NCBI RefSeq assembly: GCF_042453785.1
Contig: NC_091664.1
Coordinates: forward strand, 983,001-1,047,000
Length of the DNA stretch: 64,000 nucleotides
Reading direction: 5' to 3'
Source of the DNA: Malus domestica
Taxonomy: Eukaryota > Streptophyta > Magnoliopsida > Rosales > Rosaceae
The position numbers were made by a program, and so were the translations under genes. Below the pieces are notes generated by a model, which did not search any database, was not told where the DNA came from, and was given only the letters and a program-made list of their open reading frames with translations. Positions 22,167 to 35,564 of this stretch are shown in pieces. The stretch's first letter is position 1. Each line of letters opens with the position of its first letter.

Positions 22167-24254
22167 CTAACGTTGGAATGAAAGAGAATATGAGCCAGTG
22201 TTTGGATCTTTGACAGCTTTAAAGTTGTCGACGCTCATTCCAAAACGGCCCAAGAGAGAATTGCCCATTTCTTTCAGCTTCCCTGCTCACACACACAACA
22301 ATTTCAAACCCTTAGTCCATAAAAGATTTCTTTTACTTTTATCCTTCTTATGAGAAAATTTAATGTTAGCGAGTGAAAAGTACAGAAACGTAGATTACAG
22401 AGATCAATGCGTCACACCAACAGCCTAGGCTAAGACTTATGCCACATACATGCAAAATATATCACTCATAGGCATAGCAATTTTGGACATGACGTCTGAT
22501 GTCACCAGAAAGCACTGAATATGCGAACAACCACCACAGTCATGAGATAGAAGAATTGAAACAAACATCTTTAATAACATAATCACTTATCTTTAATAAC
22601 ATAATCACTTCCTAAAAGAGAACCAATGTGTTAAATATTCATTTAGTTGACAGCATCTAGAAGGATAAAAAATTGCCCTACCGCTCCCTAGCAACTCCTA
22701 TGGAAACCATGATCAAGTTTCTATGAAAAGCTAGCGAGTCATGAGAAAAGATCATATGTCATCAAAGAATTGACCAGTAGGCTGCTTCTTAGTACTTTCT
22801 TCTTTCCACTATTAGTTACTTTGGTCATTCGGCAAGTAATTATTTGACTTCGCAAAACCACATTGCTTATTGCCAGGTAATACAGTCCAATTTGCGCATC
22901 CTTTGGTCTTTGTTTCTCAAGATAAAGAAATAAGCCATGTTAATGTGAAGGCTTGCAGAATGGTCTGTCTATGAGATGGATTGGGATTCTTTTCCGTGCT
23001 TTACTGGAAAATTATGTAATCATGGTACGGATAGCATTTGGGAATAATTTGATTGAGTGGGCACAAGAAAGAAAATATAAAACCACGAAACATGAAGCGG
23101 TCAACAATATGCACAAGGAAACAATTAAATCAAACCACCAATAATTTATATACCAAAAAAGGGAGAGAAACTCACCTATCATCTCCTCTTTCATCTTTTC
23201 TTTCTTTTCTTCAGCTAGCGGCCCCAACCGGCGAATAGCCTTTTTGGCTTGGTCATTTGAAGGATCAAGTTCCAAGACACTTTTCATATCTGCAGAATAT
23301 AAACAAGAATTGAGCAATACACATTACTATTAATCTACCAGACCATACAAATGGGAAGACAAGTTGCTTATAGTGGTTAAGTTGTTGTATTGAATTCGAA
23401 CTTACCAACAATAGCCTCTTCAAAATGCTCGAGCTTTTCATGAGCTTCTGCTCTTCGAAGCAGAGCTTTCATATACGAAGGATTTAGTTCAAGCGCTTTC
23501 GTGCATTCCTTGATTGCGTCCTCATACTTTTCCTGTTACATATTTCGAAATTCGGAATCACAGATTGTCTAATATGTGAGAATCAAAGGGGAATCAGAGT
23601 CCACAAGAGTTTCCAAAGATGTGAACCGCATAACGTACCAATTTCAAGAAGCATACTGCGCTGTTTAAATGACAAATGGAACGTAATTCGACAGACGATG
23701 GCATGTCAGGTGCAAGGTGTAAAGCAAGCTCGTACTGGGATAATGCCTCTTGGTATTGCCCACTGCCAAACAGTCTATTGCCTTCAATTTTCACATCACT
23801 TGCTTCTTCAAACGCTTTCTGTTTCCAATGAAATACGAACAAATCGAAAAAAATATATTTCAACACAAAATCAGTTCTCCGATCAGATATGAACACAATG
23901 GGTTTTCAGATTTCAGAACAAAATTGAACTCCTCAAGCATCAATTAAGTAATTGATTCGTACAACCCCATATATAACCAATGAAATTAACCAGAACAAGA
24001 AATGAAGAGTCGCTTCGATTGGGAGATACCTGATTCGATTCAACGTCGTCGTTCTGGGAGGGAGTTTGTTGTGGCTCGTCTTGGAGATGGAGTTGTTGAG
24101 GGATTTCGTCGTCGTTGAGTTCGCCGTCGCTGGCGGTTTCGAAGCCATCGGAGGCATCTCTGTTGGTGGCGGTGGAAGAGGAGGAGGAGGAGGGCTTTGG
24201 GGGATTCATATCGCTACGGCATCCATTCTCTTCTTCTTCTTCCTTTATCAGCAT
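22167..24254 (-). CDS. TTC1-like tetratricopeptide repeat protein
   Basis: A 253-residue protein in five exons on the minus strand: 24030-24254, 23639-23818, 23406-23532, 23176-23289 and 22167-22282. The N-terminus is acidic and serine-rich (MLIKEEEEENGCRS). Three TPR units follow: KIEGNRLFGSGQYQEALSQY, then ELRSICHLNSAVCFLKLEKY, then ELNPSYMKALLRRAEAHEKL. A linker RRLGPLAEEKKEKMKEEMI leads to a conserved C-terminal block, LKEMGNSLLGRFGMSVDNFK, then DPNTGSYSLSF, diagnostic of TTC1 and plant TPR1 proteins. These are co-chaperone-like adaptors that bind Hsp70/Hsp90 tails and signalling partners. The start is chosen at 24254; an in-frame ATG at 24359 would add 35 residues and one further downstream at 24209 would shorten it. 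Confidence 0.88.
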
Positions 24255-24494
24255 CTCTGTTGGTTGAGAAGGTTTTAGGGATTTCGACCGCGTCGCCGTC
24301 GATTGCGTTTTCTTCTGGAAATGGAAATTTGATATACGAATACGTATAGATGACTGCACACTCCCCGTGTTTCCAGAAAGCTCTTTTACTCCCTGTTTTT
24401 CGTGGGCTGGAATCGGTTCGGTGGGCCAAACCGAAAATTCGAATTGAGTTCGGTAAGACCAAAATCCGAACCGAAATCATATTTGTTATTTTCA

Positions 24495-25094
24495 AAATTG
24501 TTTGTTACTAACTCATAGAACTTCATGTTTATAATTAGAACCATTTATATTATAAACCACTTTATAATGATTGTTTCCACTAAAAATTCAATTAAAATTA
24601 GGATCGTTTAGTTATTGAATTGTATAAAAACAGATGAACGAAATTGGTAAAAACATTACAAACCGTTCATGTATTCACTATTATCGATTGACTAACCGAC
24701 CTTAATTTTAATTTATTTTTTGCAGAGATAATCTTTACAATTGGCTTCATAATATGAACGGTTCTAATCTTTATTAAGGGTACAAGTCAGCAATACAGTT
24801 AGAAATATAGTTAGCAAGTTTGTTAGTATTTGGTTAGAGTTATTAGGCTTACTAGTATACATACGAAGTGTGTAATCTTCATTCTTTTGGTTAATACAAA
24901 TCATATTTGTCTCTCTAAACTCTCTCTAAGATCTTTGTGTTCATCCTTCTATTCATCATTTCTTCTTGATTTTCTCTTCAATTCCCAAACATTTCAATGT
25001 CGTTAACAATCTTAAGCACAAAGCTCTATGATAACACGAAGAGTTTTGAGTAGGAGTTCTTATTCATCATTGAGTGGAAAAATCGGTCAGTACA
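24495..25094. other. Spacer upstream of the TPR gene
   Basis: AT-rich. The part at 24800-25000 reads like the 3' portion of an LTR (pyrimidine-rich end, CTCTCTAAACTCTCTC), but no ends or target duplication can be fixed. No gene is seen. Confidence 0.35.
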
Positions 25095-25433
25095 AGCCAG
25101 TTCAGTTTTTAATCTAAGCTACAATTGTGGTTCGCTACCCACCTATCAGTTCCTATCAGTTTTTAATCTAAGCTGCAATGGTGGTTTGCTACGCATCTAT
25201 TAATTGTGGTTTGCTATGCACGTAAACCGCTGGAGGATTACAGAAGAAATTAAATTTTATTGGAAGAAATTGTATTAGATTATGTGAAAGATAATTTAAC
25301 CCTGTCGTCCACAAGTTGAAGACACGGGCTCACAACTAGAAATCTGCAGAAGTATTACAAAAATGTAGGGATGAACCAATCCGTTGTTATGATATTATTC
25401 AATAACGTCCTTCGGTTTCCCGCTCGCCATTGT

Positions 25434-28400
25434 TTATGCACCGTTGTCTGTAACCGGACACCTATCGGGCTGCCTTACAATGTAAATTAGGTCTGCAGAG
25501 TTGCTGTACATGTCCTGATTCCGGTGCCAAGTCCATAGAGCATAAGTCTCGTTTTTCACCTGCAAGTCGCACAGAAATACTTCTTAATCTTGTAACCGCG
25601 TAATTTTATACAAATTGCGTTGGTTGGATCTATTTTTCTACACAAATGCAGACATTTTTCAAGTCGGCTTCGAGTAGTGTTTTTCTAAACAGCAATCATG
25701 AGGAGTCGAGACCTTAGCAGTTGATGCGGTCACAGAATTACGATTTCACAGTTTAATGAAGTTCTAGTTTTGCAGCTCAACGGGGATTCGGAATATTAGT
25801 TTCCATGCATGTGAAAGTGAACGTTCATAGTACTAAAAACTGAATGCAATTTGTTAAAGAAAGACTTAAATATGAAAATAATTTATCCGTAATACTGTCA
25901 AGAGTTTGTGTTTTCATAGCAAAGAGAAAAGGGAAGTACCTCTAGAATCCCATGGCCAAAGCTACTCTCTCGATACGCACTGTATTCAGGCTGCTTGTCC
26001 CAACAGAACTTTCCTGCTGCTGGCCCTTCTGTGAAATTAAATGCGCAGAAGCCGCCCATAAACTTATCCGGAGTTGTAGATGGTTCTGGGCAGTTTCCAG
26101 GTTCATCAGTATGCGCAATTGCCATCTTCTCCCGGTTACCACCATCACCAACTGTGATGTAAACAGGGCCGCAGGGATCCAATGTGTAGTTATACACTCG
26201 ATTTGACCTCTCGTAGGCGTGAACCTGTTTATTAATTGTTTCCACACAGTCAGAAGTAACTCTCATATTTTTTCAACAGCTTGACAAAGCACATATAATG
26301 GAAACTGTTAAATACCACTAAGAATTCTGGATCGTATTTGGGGACTTCAAAAACAAGTTCCTTTGCTCAAACTAAACACTTACATGGCCGTTGAAGACGA
26401 TGTCAACACCATACTTATACAGTATGTCTTCCATCTCAACTTTCATACATTCCTCTTCTCTGTAATGTGCCGTGTAGGTGCTGTACCATGGCGGGTGCCA
26501 TGCTGCTACCAACCAAGGAGTCACATTTCTGTCAACTTTAGCCAAGTCTTTCTCCAACCACTTGTATTGATCGTCTGCGAGAGAAAACCTAGTCATCTTA
26601 GTATGTCCCTAACTCGTAACCATGCGAAAGAAGTGGAAATTTTCTTTTTAGGAAAGCAGATGCAATAACCTGATTTGTGATAGGCTGTGTAAGCACCGAG
26701 CATTATAAAGTGTATCCCGCCTGCGTTGAATGAATAAAACAATGTAGATGATGATCCACTCTCGTTGGAGGGGAATGCAAATCGCGAACTATAAGAAGCA
26801 AATGTTCGATTCCCAGCCTGTTCTTCGATCTCATGGTTCCCTTCTACCACCATCATTGGAACTTTAGACACTAGCGGCTGCATAAACCTGATAACAAACA
26901 TACCATAATTTTGCAATTAGGTACGTTGTGCGAAAAATGACCAGGTGCTCCCTCATCAAAATAAAGCACAGGAAAACTCACCTTCCCCAGTAATCCCAAC
27001 GAGGCTGATAAGTTTCGTGAATAGGAGTTTGCGAGAATGAGCAAGAGTAGCAATCAGACCCAGTGCCATTTGTGAGGTACAAGTTAGCATAAGTAACGTC
27101 CCCAACCAATAACATAAGATCAGGTCCGTTAGCCAACAAGTGATCGACCGTTGATGTAGTATTGTATGTAAGGCCAAGGTCCCCAACCACAGCTATTTTT
27201 CTGGGGTAACTCTTGGGACCGGAGGCTGGCATAGTCTTGAAATAAGATACTTTGCTCATATCTGCAATGCTAGGATCTCCACATTGATACTGATACAAAG
27301 TGTTGGGTCTCAATCCTGCACAAACCCTTTAAAATTCAGAGAACTGCACACAAAATCATACATCCGTAAGTCCAAACAAAAACAAATTCAGACAAGCGTT
27401 CGTGAACATAAATGCACGCGTATCATTTGATGATTTTGTTAATTTGATTTCGAAATCATGAATTTTAACTTATACGGAATAAAGTTAAACGATTAAACAA
27501 TGGATACAACTACATGTTAAGGAGCAGATCATAAAACAATTTCATATTTTAGGATACAAATTATTCATAAAGGGATTCAAGACTGATACGTACCTGTGAG
27601 ACGAACATGGTGTATAATTCCGGAAGTGTAGTTTTGGAGGCCTTCAAACGGATACAGCTGATTGTAAATAAGGGAATACCCCGTTGATTGGTTATCCATA
27701 GGGAATCCGTACCTTCCATATGTAACAATACTTGAAACATTATTCGGGTCCAGCGGTTTTATATTGTCTCCAATTTGAAATTCCCCTGCAAATTCGATCA
27801 TGAGATAGATTTGAGAGTCTTCAATTCATCATGCAACTACATAACTCAATAGTTTTCGTTTACAAAAACAACAATCAAGTCTTATCTCACTAAATAGGGT
27901 TAGTTGTATGAATTCTAGAATGTCACTGCGTTCGGTTTTCTGCCAAGTCTTCCGTTGTTACATAACTCAATGGTTTTGGTTTACAACATTAAAGTGCTCA
28001 AGTCCACCCCAAAACATGCCCATCCAAAGACCAAAAGAAGTAACATTTCCATCCATGAACTGGCATCAGTCAATTGAATTCTAACAGTAATTATGATTTC
28101 TGTGTAACCAAACATTTATCAATGCCCCAAATAGGAAACAGTTAAAAGATTTTATTTTTCTCGAAAGGACGATATTCTTCTTATAATCTAACATAAACTA
28201 CGGAAAGAGGTGTTAAAACTCGCATGCATGGGTGGAAGTACATTCACTCTAGCCAACGTGACTACGACATGAAATTAACATATCCTCGAAACAATCTCAC
28301 TAAAATGTGAAAACCAAATATAAAACACATTTGTTAGATTAAAAACTCTCAATCTGCATAAGAACTTGAAAACAACATATCCAACCGAAAGTACAAGGTA

Positions 28401-28738
28401 AAGAAAGCAAAAGAACAAAAGAACAAAAGCTTGAGAGAGAGAGAGAGACCTGTAATCCAAGATATCCAGACAGAGTCATGGGTTGTAGAGAGAGAGACAG
28501 AGATTTGTTCGGGCTCGAAACCTTTGACGATTCTTCGAACTCGAGGATCAGTGTCCGGCAAGTCAACGGCATTGCCTCGAAAGCTGTCGTCGAGAGGAAC
28601 AGTGACAGGCTTAAAGGGTCCTTCGAGGGTTGTCGGTATTCCTCCATTGACAAACGTGAAGCTCACGGGACTCACAGTCAGCACAAGCAGCAGATTAAAG
28701 GTTGCAACTTTGGGCGGTGGAAACAAAAACAAACCCAT
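25434..28738 (-). CDS. Purple acid phosphatase, PAP15/phytase-like (copy A)
   Basis: A secreted metallophosphoesterase of 544 residues in seven exons (minus strand): 28450-28738, 27594-27785, 26982-27315, 26670-26887, 26384-26574, 25940-26224 and 25434-25559. A signal peptide (MGLFLFPPPKVATFNLLLVL) is followed by an N-terminal Fn3-like PAP domain (SVSLSTTHDSVWISWITG) and the catalytic domain. All five metal-binding blocks are present: GDLG, GDVTY, GNHEIE, VAAWH and GHVHAYER. Several N-glycosylation sites occur. The family hydrolyses phosphate monoesters outside the cell, in the vacuole or in the wall. The length and the insert DPCGPVYITVGDGGN place it near Arabidopsis PAP13/PAP15/PAP23, PAP15 being a phytase. 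Phytase activity is inferred only. It is about 97 percent identical to copy B. Confidence 0.92.
27883..27960 (+). repeat. Au-SINE-like remnant in PAP copy A intron 1
   Basis: CTTATCTCACTAAATAGGG, then ATGAATTCTAGAATGTCACTGCG and CAAGTCTTCCGTTGTTAC, follow the 3' half of Au-type SINEs. A further decayed counterpart lies at 32150-32216 in copy B. Confidence 0.55.
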
Positions 28739-28782
28739 CTATTTTTACTATTATTATTGTTTGAATTAAACAGAAACGAAAC

Positions 28783-28796
28783 TCAAATATAAATAG
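28783..28796 (-). promoter_or_regulatory. TATA box of PAP copy A
   Basis: On the minus strand CTATTTATATTTGAG, about 50 bases before the start codon. It is identical in copy B at 32930-32943, so both copies kept their core promoter. Confidence 0.55.
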
Positions 28797-29708
28797 AAGA
28801 ACTGGACTTAGCTGCTGAAAGATCAGCAGCAGCAGTTGCTTACGACCAATCACAACTGGACACATGTCTAAGTTTTGATATTTGCTGCTGATCTGTTCAG
28901 TAGCGAAATTCTATCCTGATAGAAATAGAAACCCAACACGCCTTCCAGAAAAAACCAAAAAAGAAACCCAACAAAATTATTGAAGGCTTGCTGTAAAATC
29001 CTATGTTGAAGCTAAACGTCAAACAGACAAGGACAAAGAAAATATGGCCGGTTTTGACTTTTTTTTTAATATAAAAGCACTCCAAAATTTCGAGAGAAAA
29101 CATCTACTTGTAAGCTAGGGTTTTTTGGTTCCCTTCTCTTAAATCAAATGTTGTGTCATCAATAGAAATAAGCACGTTAATCAACCCTTGAATAATAATC
29201 CAATCAACAACTTCCATGTCATTTAATTTAACATATTTTGTCTACAAATTTAGTCTTCTTAACATTATCCTTTCTAAATTATTAAATTTGGTGTGCTTTT
29301 CTAAGTGTTATTTTATCGAAGTCTTACTTGTAAAAACAAATAATCTCAGAACCGGCCCTGGTCAGTACTAGCCAGTTCAGTTTTTAATCTAAGCTACAAT
29401 TGTGGTTCGCTACTCACCTATCAGTTCCTATCAGTTTTTAATCTAAGCTGCAATGGTGGTTTGCTACGCATCTATTAATTGTGGTTTGCTATGCACGTAA
29501 ACGGCTGGAGGATTACAGAAGAAATGAAATTTTATTGGAAGAAATTGTATTAGATTGTGTGAAAGATAATTTAACCCTGTCGTCCACAAGTTGAAGACAC
29601 GGGCTCACAACTAGAAATCTGCAGAAGTATTACAAAAATGTAGGGATGAACCAATCTGTTGTTATGATATTATTCAATAACGTCCTTCGGTTTCCCGCTC
29701 GCCATTGT

Positions 29709-32700
29709 TTATGCACCGTTGTCTGTAACCGGACACCTATCGGGCTGCCTTACAATGTAAATTAGGTCTGCAGAGGTGCTGTACATGTCCTGATTCCGGT
29801 GCCAAGTCCATAAAGCATAAGTCTCGTTTTTCACCTGCAAGTCGCACAGAAATACTTCTTAATCCTGTAACCGCGTAATTTTACACAAATTGCATTGGAT
29901 GGATCTATTTTTCTACACAAATGCAGACATTTTTCAAGTCGGCTTCGAGTAGTGTTTTTCTAAACAGCACTCATCAGGAGTCGAGACCTTAGCAGTTGAT
30001 GCGGTCACAGAATTACGATTTCACAGTTTAATGAAGTTCTAGTTTTGCAGCTCAACGTGGATTCGGAATATTAGTTTCCATGCATGTGAAAATGAACGTT
30101 CATAGTACTAAAAACTGAATGCAATTTGTTAAAGAAAGACTTAAATATGAAAATAATTTATCCGTAATACTGTCAAGAGTTTGTGTTTTCATAGCAAAGA
30201 GAAAAGGGAAGTACCTCTAGAATCCCATGGCCAAAGCTACTCTCTCGATACGCACTGTATTCAGGCTGCTTGTCCCAACAGAACTTTCCTGCTGCTGGGC
30301 CATTTGTGAAATTAAATGCGCAGAAGCCGCCCATAAACTTATCCGAAGTTGTAGATGGTTCTGGGCAGTTTCCGGGTTCATCAGCATGCGCAATTGCCAT
30401 CTTCTCCCGGTTACCACCATCACCAACTGTGATGTAAACAGGGCCGCAGGGATCCAATGTGTAGTTATACACTCGATTTGACCTCTCGTAGGCGTGAACC
30501 TGTTTATTAATTGTTTCCAAACAGTCAGAAGTAACTCTCATATTTTTTCAACAGCTTGACAAAGCACATATAATGGAAACTGTTAATACCACTAAGAATT
30601 CTGGAACGTATTTGGGGACTTCAAAAACAAGTTCCTTTGCTCAAACTAAACACTTACATGGCCGTTGAAGACGATGTCAACACCATACTTGTACAGTATG
30701 TCTTCCATCTCAACTTTCATACATTCCTCTTCTCTGTAATGTGCCGTGTAGGTGCTGTACCATGGTGGGTGCCATGCTGCTACCAACCAAGGAGTCACAT
30801 TTCTGTCAACTTTAGCCAAGTCTTTCTCCAACCACTTGTATTGATCGTCTGTGAGAGAAAACCTAGTCATCTTAGTATGTCCCTAACTAATAACCATGCG
30901 AAAGAAGTGAAAATTTTCTTTTTTGGGAAAGCAGATGCAGTAACCTGATTTGTGATAGGCTGTGTAAGCACCGAGCATTATAAAGTGTATCCCGCCTGCA
31001 TTGAATGAATAAAACAATGTAGATGATGATCCACTCTCGTTGGAGGGGAATGCAAATCGCGAACTATAAGAAGCAAATGTTCGATTCCCAGCCTGTTCTT
31101 CGATCTCATGGTTCCCTTCTACCACCATCATTGGAACTTTAGACACTAGCGGCTGCATAAACCTGATAACAAACATACCATAATTTTGCAATTAGGTACG
31201 TTGTGCGAAAAATGACCAGGTGCTCCCTCATCAAAATAAAGCACAGAAAAACTCACCTTCCCCAGTAATCCCAACGAGGCTGATAAGTTTCATCAATAGG
31301 AGTTTGCGAGAATAAGCAAGAGTAGCAATCAGACCCAGTGCCATTTGTGAGGTACGTGTTAGCATAAGTAACGTCCCCAACCAATAACATAAGATCAGGT
31401 CCGTTAGCCAACAAGTGGTCGACCGTTGATGTAGTATTGTATGTAAGGCCAAGGTCCCCAACCACAGCTATTCTTCTGGGGTAACTCTTGGGACCGGATA
31501 CTGGCATAGTCTTGAAATAAGATATTTTGCTCATATCTGCAATGTTAGGATCTCCACATTGATACTGATACAAAGTGTTGGGTCTCAATCCTGCACAAAC
31601 CCGTTAATATTTAGAGAATTGCATACAAAATCATACATCCGTAAGTCCAAACAAAAGCAAATTCAGACGAGCGTTCGTGGACATACATGCACGCGTATCA
31701 TTTGATGATTTTGTTAATTTGATTTCGAAATCATGAATCTTAACTTATACGGAATAAAGTTAAACGATTAAACAATGGATACAACTATATGTTAAGGAGC
31801 AGATCATAAAACAATTTCATATTTTAGGATACAAAATTATTCATAAGGGGATTCAAGACTGATTCGTACCTGTGAGACGAACATGGTGTATAATTCCGGA
31901 AGTGTAGTTTTGGAGGCCTTCAAACGGATACAGCTGATTGTAAATAAGGGAATACCCCGTTGATTGGTTATCCATAGGGAATCCGTACCTTCCATATGTA
32001 ACAATACTTGAAACATTATTCGGATCCAACGGTTTTATATTGTCTCCAATTTGAAATTCCCCTGCAAATTCGATCATGAGATAGATTTGAGAGTCTTCAA
32101 TTCATCATGCAACTACATAACTCAATAGTTTTCGTTTACAACAACAACAATTAGGTACGTTGTATGAATTCTAGAACGTCACTGCGTTCAGTTTCCGTCA
32201 AGTCTTCCGTTGTTACATAACTCAATGGTTTTGGTGTACAACATTAAAATGCTCAAGTCCACCCCAAAACATGCCCATCCAAAGACCAAAAGAAGTAACA
32301 TTTCCATCCTTTAATATTCTTCTTATAATCTAACATAAACTACGGAAAGGGGTATCCAAACTCGCATGCATGGGTGGAAGTACATAATACATTCACTCTG
32401 GCCATCGTGACTACGACACGAAATTAACAGATCCTCCAAACAATCTCACTAAAATGTGAAAACTAAATATAAAACTCATTTGTTAGATTAAAAACTCTCA
32501 ATCTGCATAAGAACTTGGAAACAACATATCCAACCAAAAGTACAAGGCAAGGAAAGCAAAAGAACAAAAGAACAAAAGCTTGAGAGAGAGAGAGACCTGT
32601 AATCCAAGATATCCAGACAGAGTCATAGGTTGTAGAGAGAGAGACAGAGATTTGTTCAGGCTCGAAACCCTTGACGATTCTTCGAACTCGAGGATCAGTG

Positions 32701-32885
32701 TCCGGCAATTCAACGGCATTGCCTCGAAAGCTGTCGTCGAGAGGAACAGTGACAGGCTTAAAGGGTCCTTCGAGGGTTGTCGGTATTCCTCCATTGACAA
32801 ACGTGAAGCTCACGGGACTCACAGTCAGCACAAGCAGCAGATTAAAGGTTGCAATTTTGGGCGGTGGAAACAAAAACAAACCCAT
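29709..32885 (-). CDS. Purple acid phosphatase, PAP15/phytase-like (copy B)
   Basis: The second tandem copy, 544 residues in seven exons whose lengths equal those of copy A exactly: 32597-32885, 31870-32061, 31257-31590, 30945-31162, 30658-30848, 30215-30499 and 29709-29834. The signal peptide and all five metal-ligand blocks (GDLG, GDVTY, GNHEIE, VAAWH, GHVHAYER) are intact. By eye, about 14 residues differ from copy A. Half of them fall in exon 3 (for example ASG to VSG, TPIHE to TPIDE) and none touches a metal ligand. The first intron is about 130 bp shorter. The promoter is also duplicated, so both copies may be expressed. Function as for copy A; subfunctionalisation is possible but not shown. 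Confidence 0.92.
32150..32216 (+). repeat. Au-SINE-like remnant in PAP copy B intron 1
   Basis: Counterpart of 27883-27960: TTGTATGAATTCTAGAACGTCACTGCG minus its head, then AAGTCTTCCGTTGTTAC. Shared by both gene copies, so inserted before duplication. Confidence 0.5.
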
Positions 32886-33215
32886 CTATTTTTACTATTA
32901 TTATTGTTTGAATTAAACAGAAACGAAACTCAAATATAAATAGAAGAACTGGACTTCGCCGCTGAAAAATCAGCAGCAACTATTGCTTATAACTAATCAC
33001 GACTGAACACGTGTCTAAATTTTAATTTTTTCTGATCTGTTCAGCAGTGAAGTTCTATCCTAAATAGAAATAGAAACCCAACACGTCTTCCAATAAAAAA
33101 CAAAAACAGAAACCCAACAAAATTATTGAAGGCTTCCTATGTTGAAGCTAGAAGTCAAACAGACAAAGACAAAGAAAATATGGCCGGTTTTGATTTGTTT
33201 TTTTTTTAATACAAA

Positions 33216-35560
33216 CGATGTATCTAATTCTAAACTCCGCTAAGGAGAGAAAGAGCGTTCAATTTTCTTAGATACTACGGAAGAAAAATGAACGTTTTAT
33301 TTAGCGGAACAATCCTACATTTGCAACCGGATTCAATGAAATGAAGAGGATGACAGGTTTGGAGTTTCTTTTTAAGAAACTAATAATTTTGTTACTAGCA
33401 GTTATTTTATATTTAACAATTTTGTCAGTTTCAATCCGAGGCTTCTTTTGTTTCTGTATGAACACATGTTATATATAGTTGTTTATGCTTGCTTGATTTA
33501 TGTTAACTAATTAGTATCTGAATTGTTATGTATGCATTGGATTGAGATTACTTTCCATTTACATTTAGGTTTTTATTTCTATTTTTAAAATGTATGAACT
33601 TATACACTTTTATTAATTTGTCATATAAATTAAAAATTTAAGAGATTTGTCACATCTAATTTATAAAATTATTAATTTGTCGTTTCACTCTAAGTTTTTC
33701 AACCAAAATAAGTAATGTGCAAAGGCACATGACTTGGTTTCAAGGTTATTTCAAACCCTTTAACTCGCGCCATGCCACTTCGAGATTGTTTTGAACATTT
33801 CAACTCCTTTTTTTAAGAATGCGATGGACCTCGTTGAATTCTCAAGGCTTGTAATTAGTTAAAGTCTATGTTAGTAAGCTTAATACACTTTTTTAGTAGT
33901 TAACTATAAAGTTTTTGAAAAAACACGACATTTTTTTCTTAGCCAAAATTTTGGGTTCGTACCAAAGAGAAGTAGATAACTTGTGAAAGGGATATCAAAT
34001 GTCCGATGCCAATTTATTCCTCCACCTTCTAGTGTAAATATGTTATTGTATAAAAATAAAAATAAAAATAAAAACTTGTAAAAATGGTCAAAATTCGGGA
34101 ATAATCATGAGCACAAGTTATGTGTAATGCACGTGATTAGTTTAGATAGAAAACTTAACGGAGTTAGGGTGGGATAACAAATTAATAATTTTGAAAATTT
34201 TGATATGACAAGTCGCGTAAAATTTTAGCTCATATGACAAACTGAAAAATATGTATAAGTTCATATGACATTTCAAAATATTTATGTTTAATTTTATTTA
34301 CTTTTTAACCTGTTCAACAAAATTTGCTTTCTAACCTTTAATAGGTGCGGTTAAACTGACTAAATGACCCCAAGATTTACTCATGGATCATGAATGCCAA
34401 AAGCCCAAAACGAAGGAAAATCCAAATTCAACCAAATAAGTCTCAAAAGCCCAACATCACTAATGTAAAATCATCACAAATTATTCAAGTTCCTTAACAT
34501 GTGTTTAATTAGCTCAATTCCTTCTCTTAAATATGAGACTCGCATTCAAGCAAAGAGAACATTCAGAAAAGAAGCAAGTTCAAGCCATTGAAATTAGATA
34601 ACCTCTTTGGCAAACCATACACCAAATACTCAAAGATTTTCGTGTTGCTAGTTCAAGCTCGTTGAGAAATACCAAACACAAAACGAGCGTCGATTCCTTC
34701 CCTACCAAACTCGAAAATCACTGACCACATAACACTTTTCGTGATATGAATTTGTTCAGCATTAAGCTAGATGGTCCTTGATCAAATTTCAATATAGTCC
34801 AAAATTAAGTGTTCACCACGCTTAAATTAACCAAATATTGAAGAAATTCCGCGCCCCCTAAAAAAAAAATTGTGTGTTAGGAAATGTCGACGATTTAATA
34901 GAGTAATATTTTCAAGAGATGTTGTACCTAGACATCTATTAACACACAAATTTTTCTATACACATGGACATGGTCTTATCTTATTGGTTTGCACGAAATT
35001 TCGTGTATACTACAGAGTTCGTAAAATGCGAACGAGTATTGATAAGAATTGTGTAATTCTACCAAACAATCATGACACAAGCCACACACCATATCATATC
35101 AGTGCTGAGGACCTGAGGTGATATGGTTCTCTTGCTGTAACCAGTTTGTTATAGTTTGTTACAGTGGGTTTCTTGCTTTAGTCTTTAGGTATGGGATCGA
35201 GAGCTCCTAGTAGCACCCATCACTTTTGCTTTCCTCACCCAACAAACTTTGGAAATCTTGTTTTGCCATTAATAATTTAAAACTAAAAAGCTGAAATAGA
35301 AAGTCTAACTTGAGAGATTCTTTGTTGTAACCGGTGACACCATGTGATAATTATCTAACGATTATATGATGTTTTATTTGAATTCATGACAACATTTATA
35401 TCATCAGTAGTATTATTGAGATAACATGTATTGGTTTCAAGAGAGTATCTCTCCGTTAACTCATATATGACCAGACCTCTACCGCTTTCTTCACTCACTC
35501 TCTCTCCTCCTCGTAGTTTTTTTCTAGGGATAATTTGATTGCAGCCCCTAATCCTTAACA
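33216..35560. other. Long AT-rich spacer
   Basis: No gene is recognised over 2.3 kb. A stretch at 34360-34860, rich in CAAA/CCAA words, and an open frame at 34870-35121 show no family signature. The codon pattern of that frame is unremarkable, and it starts next to a poly(A) run. I treat it as non-coding. Confidence 0.5.
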
Positions 35561-35564
35561 TTCT

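Larger units (their letters stand above)
25095..33215 (-). repeat. Tandem segmental duplication carrying two PAP genes
   Basis: Two units, about 25095-29065 and 29363-33215, are alignable nearly end to end, including introns, promoters and the 3' flank (CAGTTCAGTTTTTAATC at both left edges and TATGGCCGGTTTTGA at both right edges). Unit spacing is 4,275 bp at the 3' end and 4,147 bp at the 5' end; the difference is mainly a deletion in the first intron of the upstream copy near 32308. Both copies keep the same SINE-like remnant in intron 1, so it predates the duplication. Confidence 0.93.

Noticed and set aside
24790-25000. Copia-like solo LTR
   Set aside because: LTR-like texture and a CAAACA end, but no start, target duplication or primer site could be fixed.
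28431-28792. Plus-strand frames over PAP copy A exon 1
   Set aside because: Antisense of a firmly assigned exon; the same shadow appears over copy B at 32580-32939.
34870-35121. Open frame of 83 codons
   Set aside because: Begins beside a poly(A) run, no domain, and no splice partners; treated as chance.
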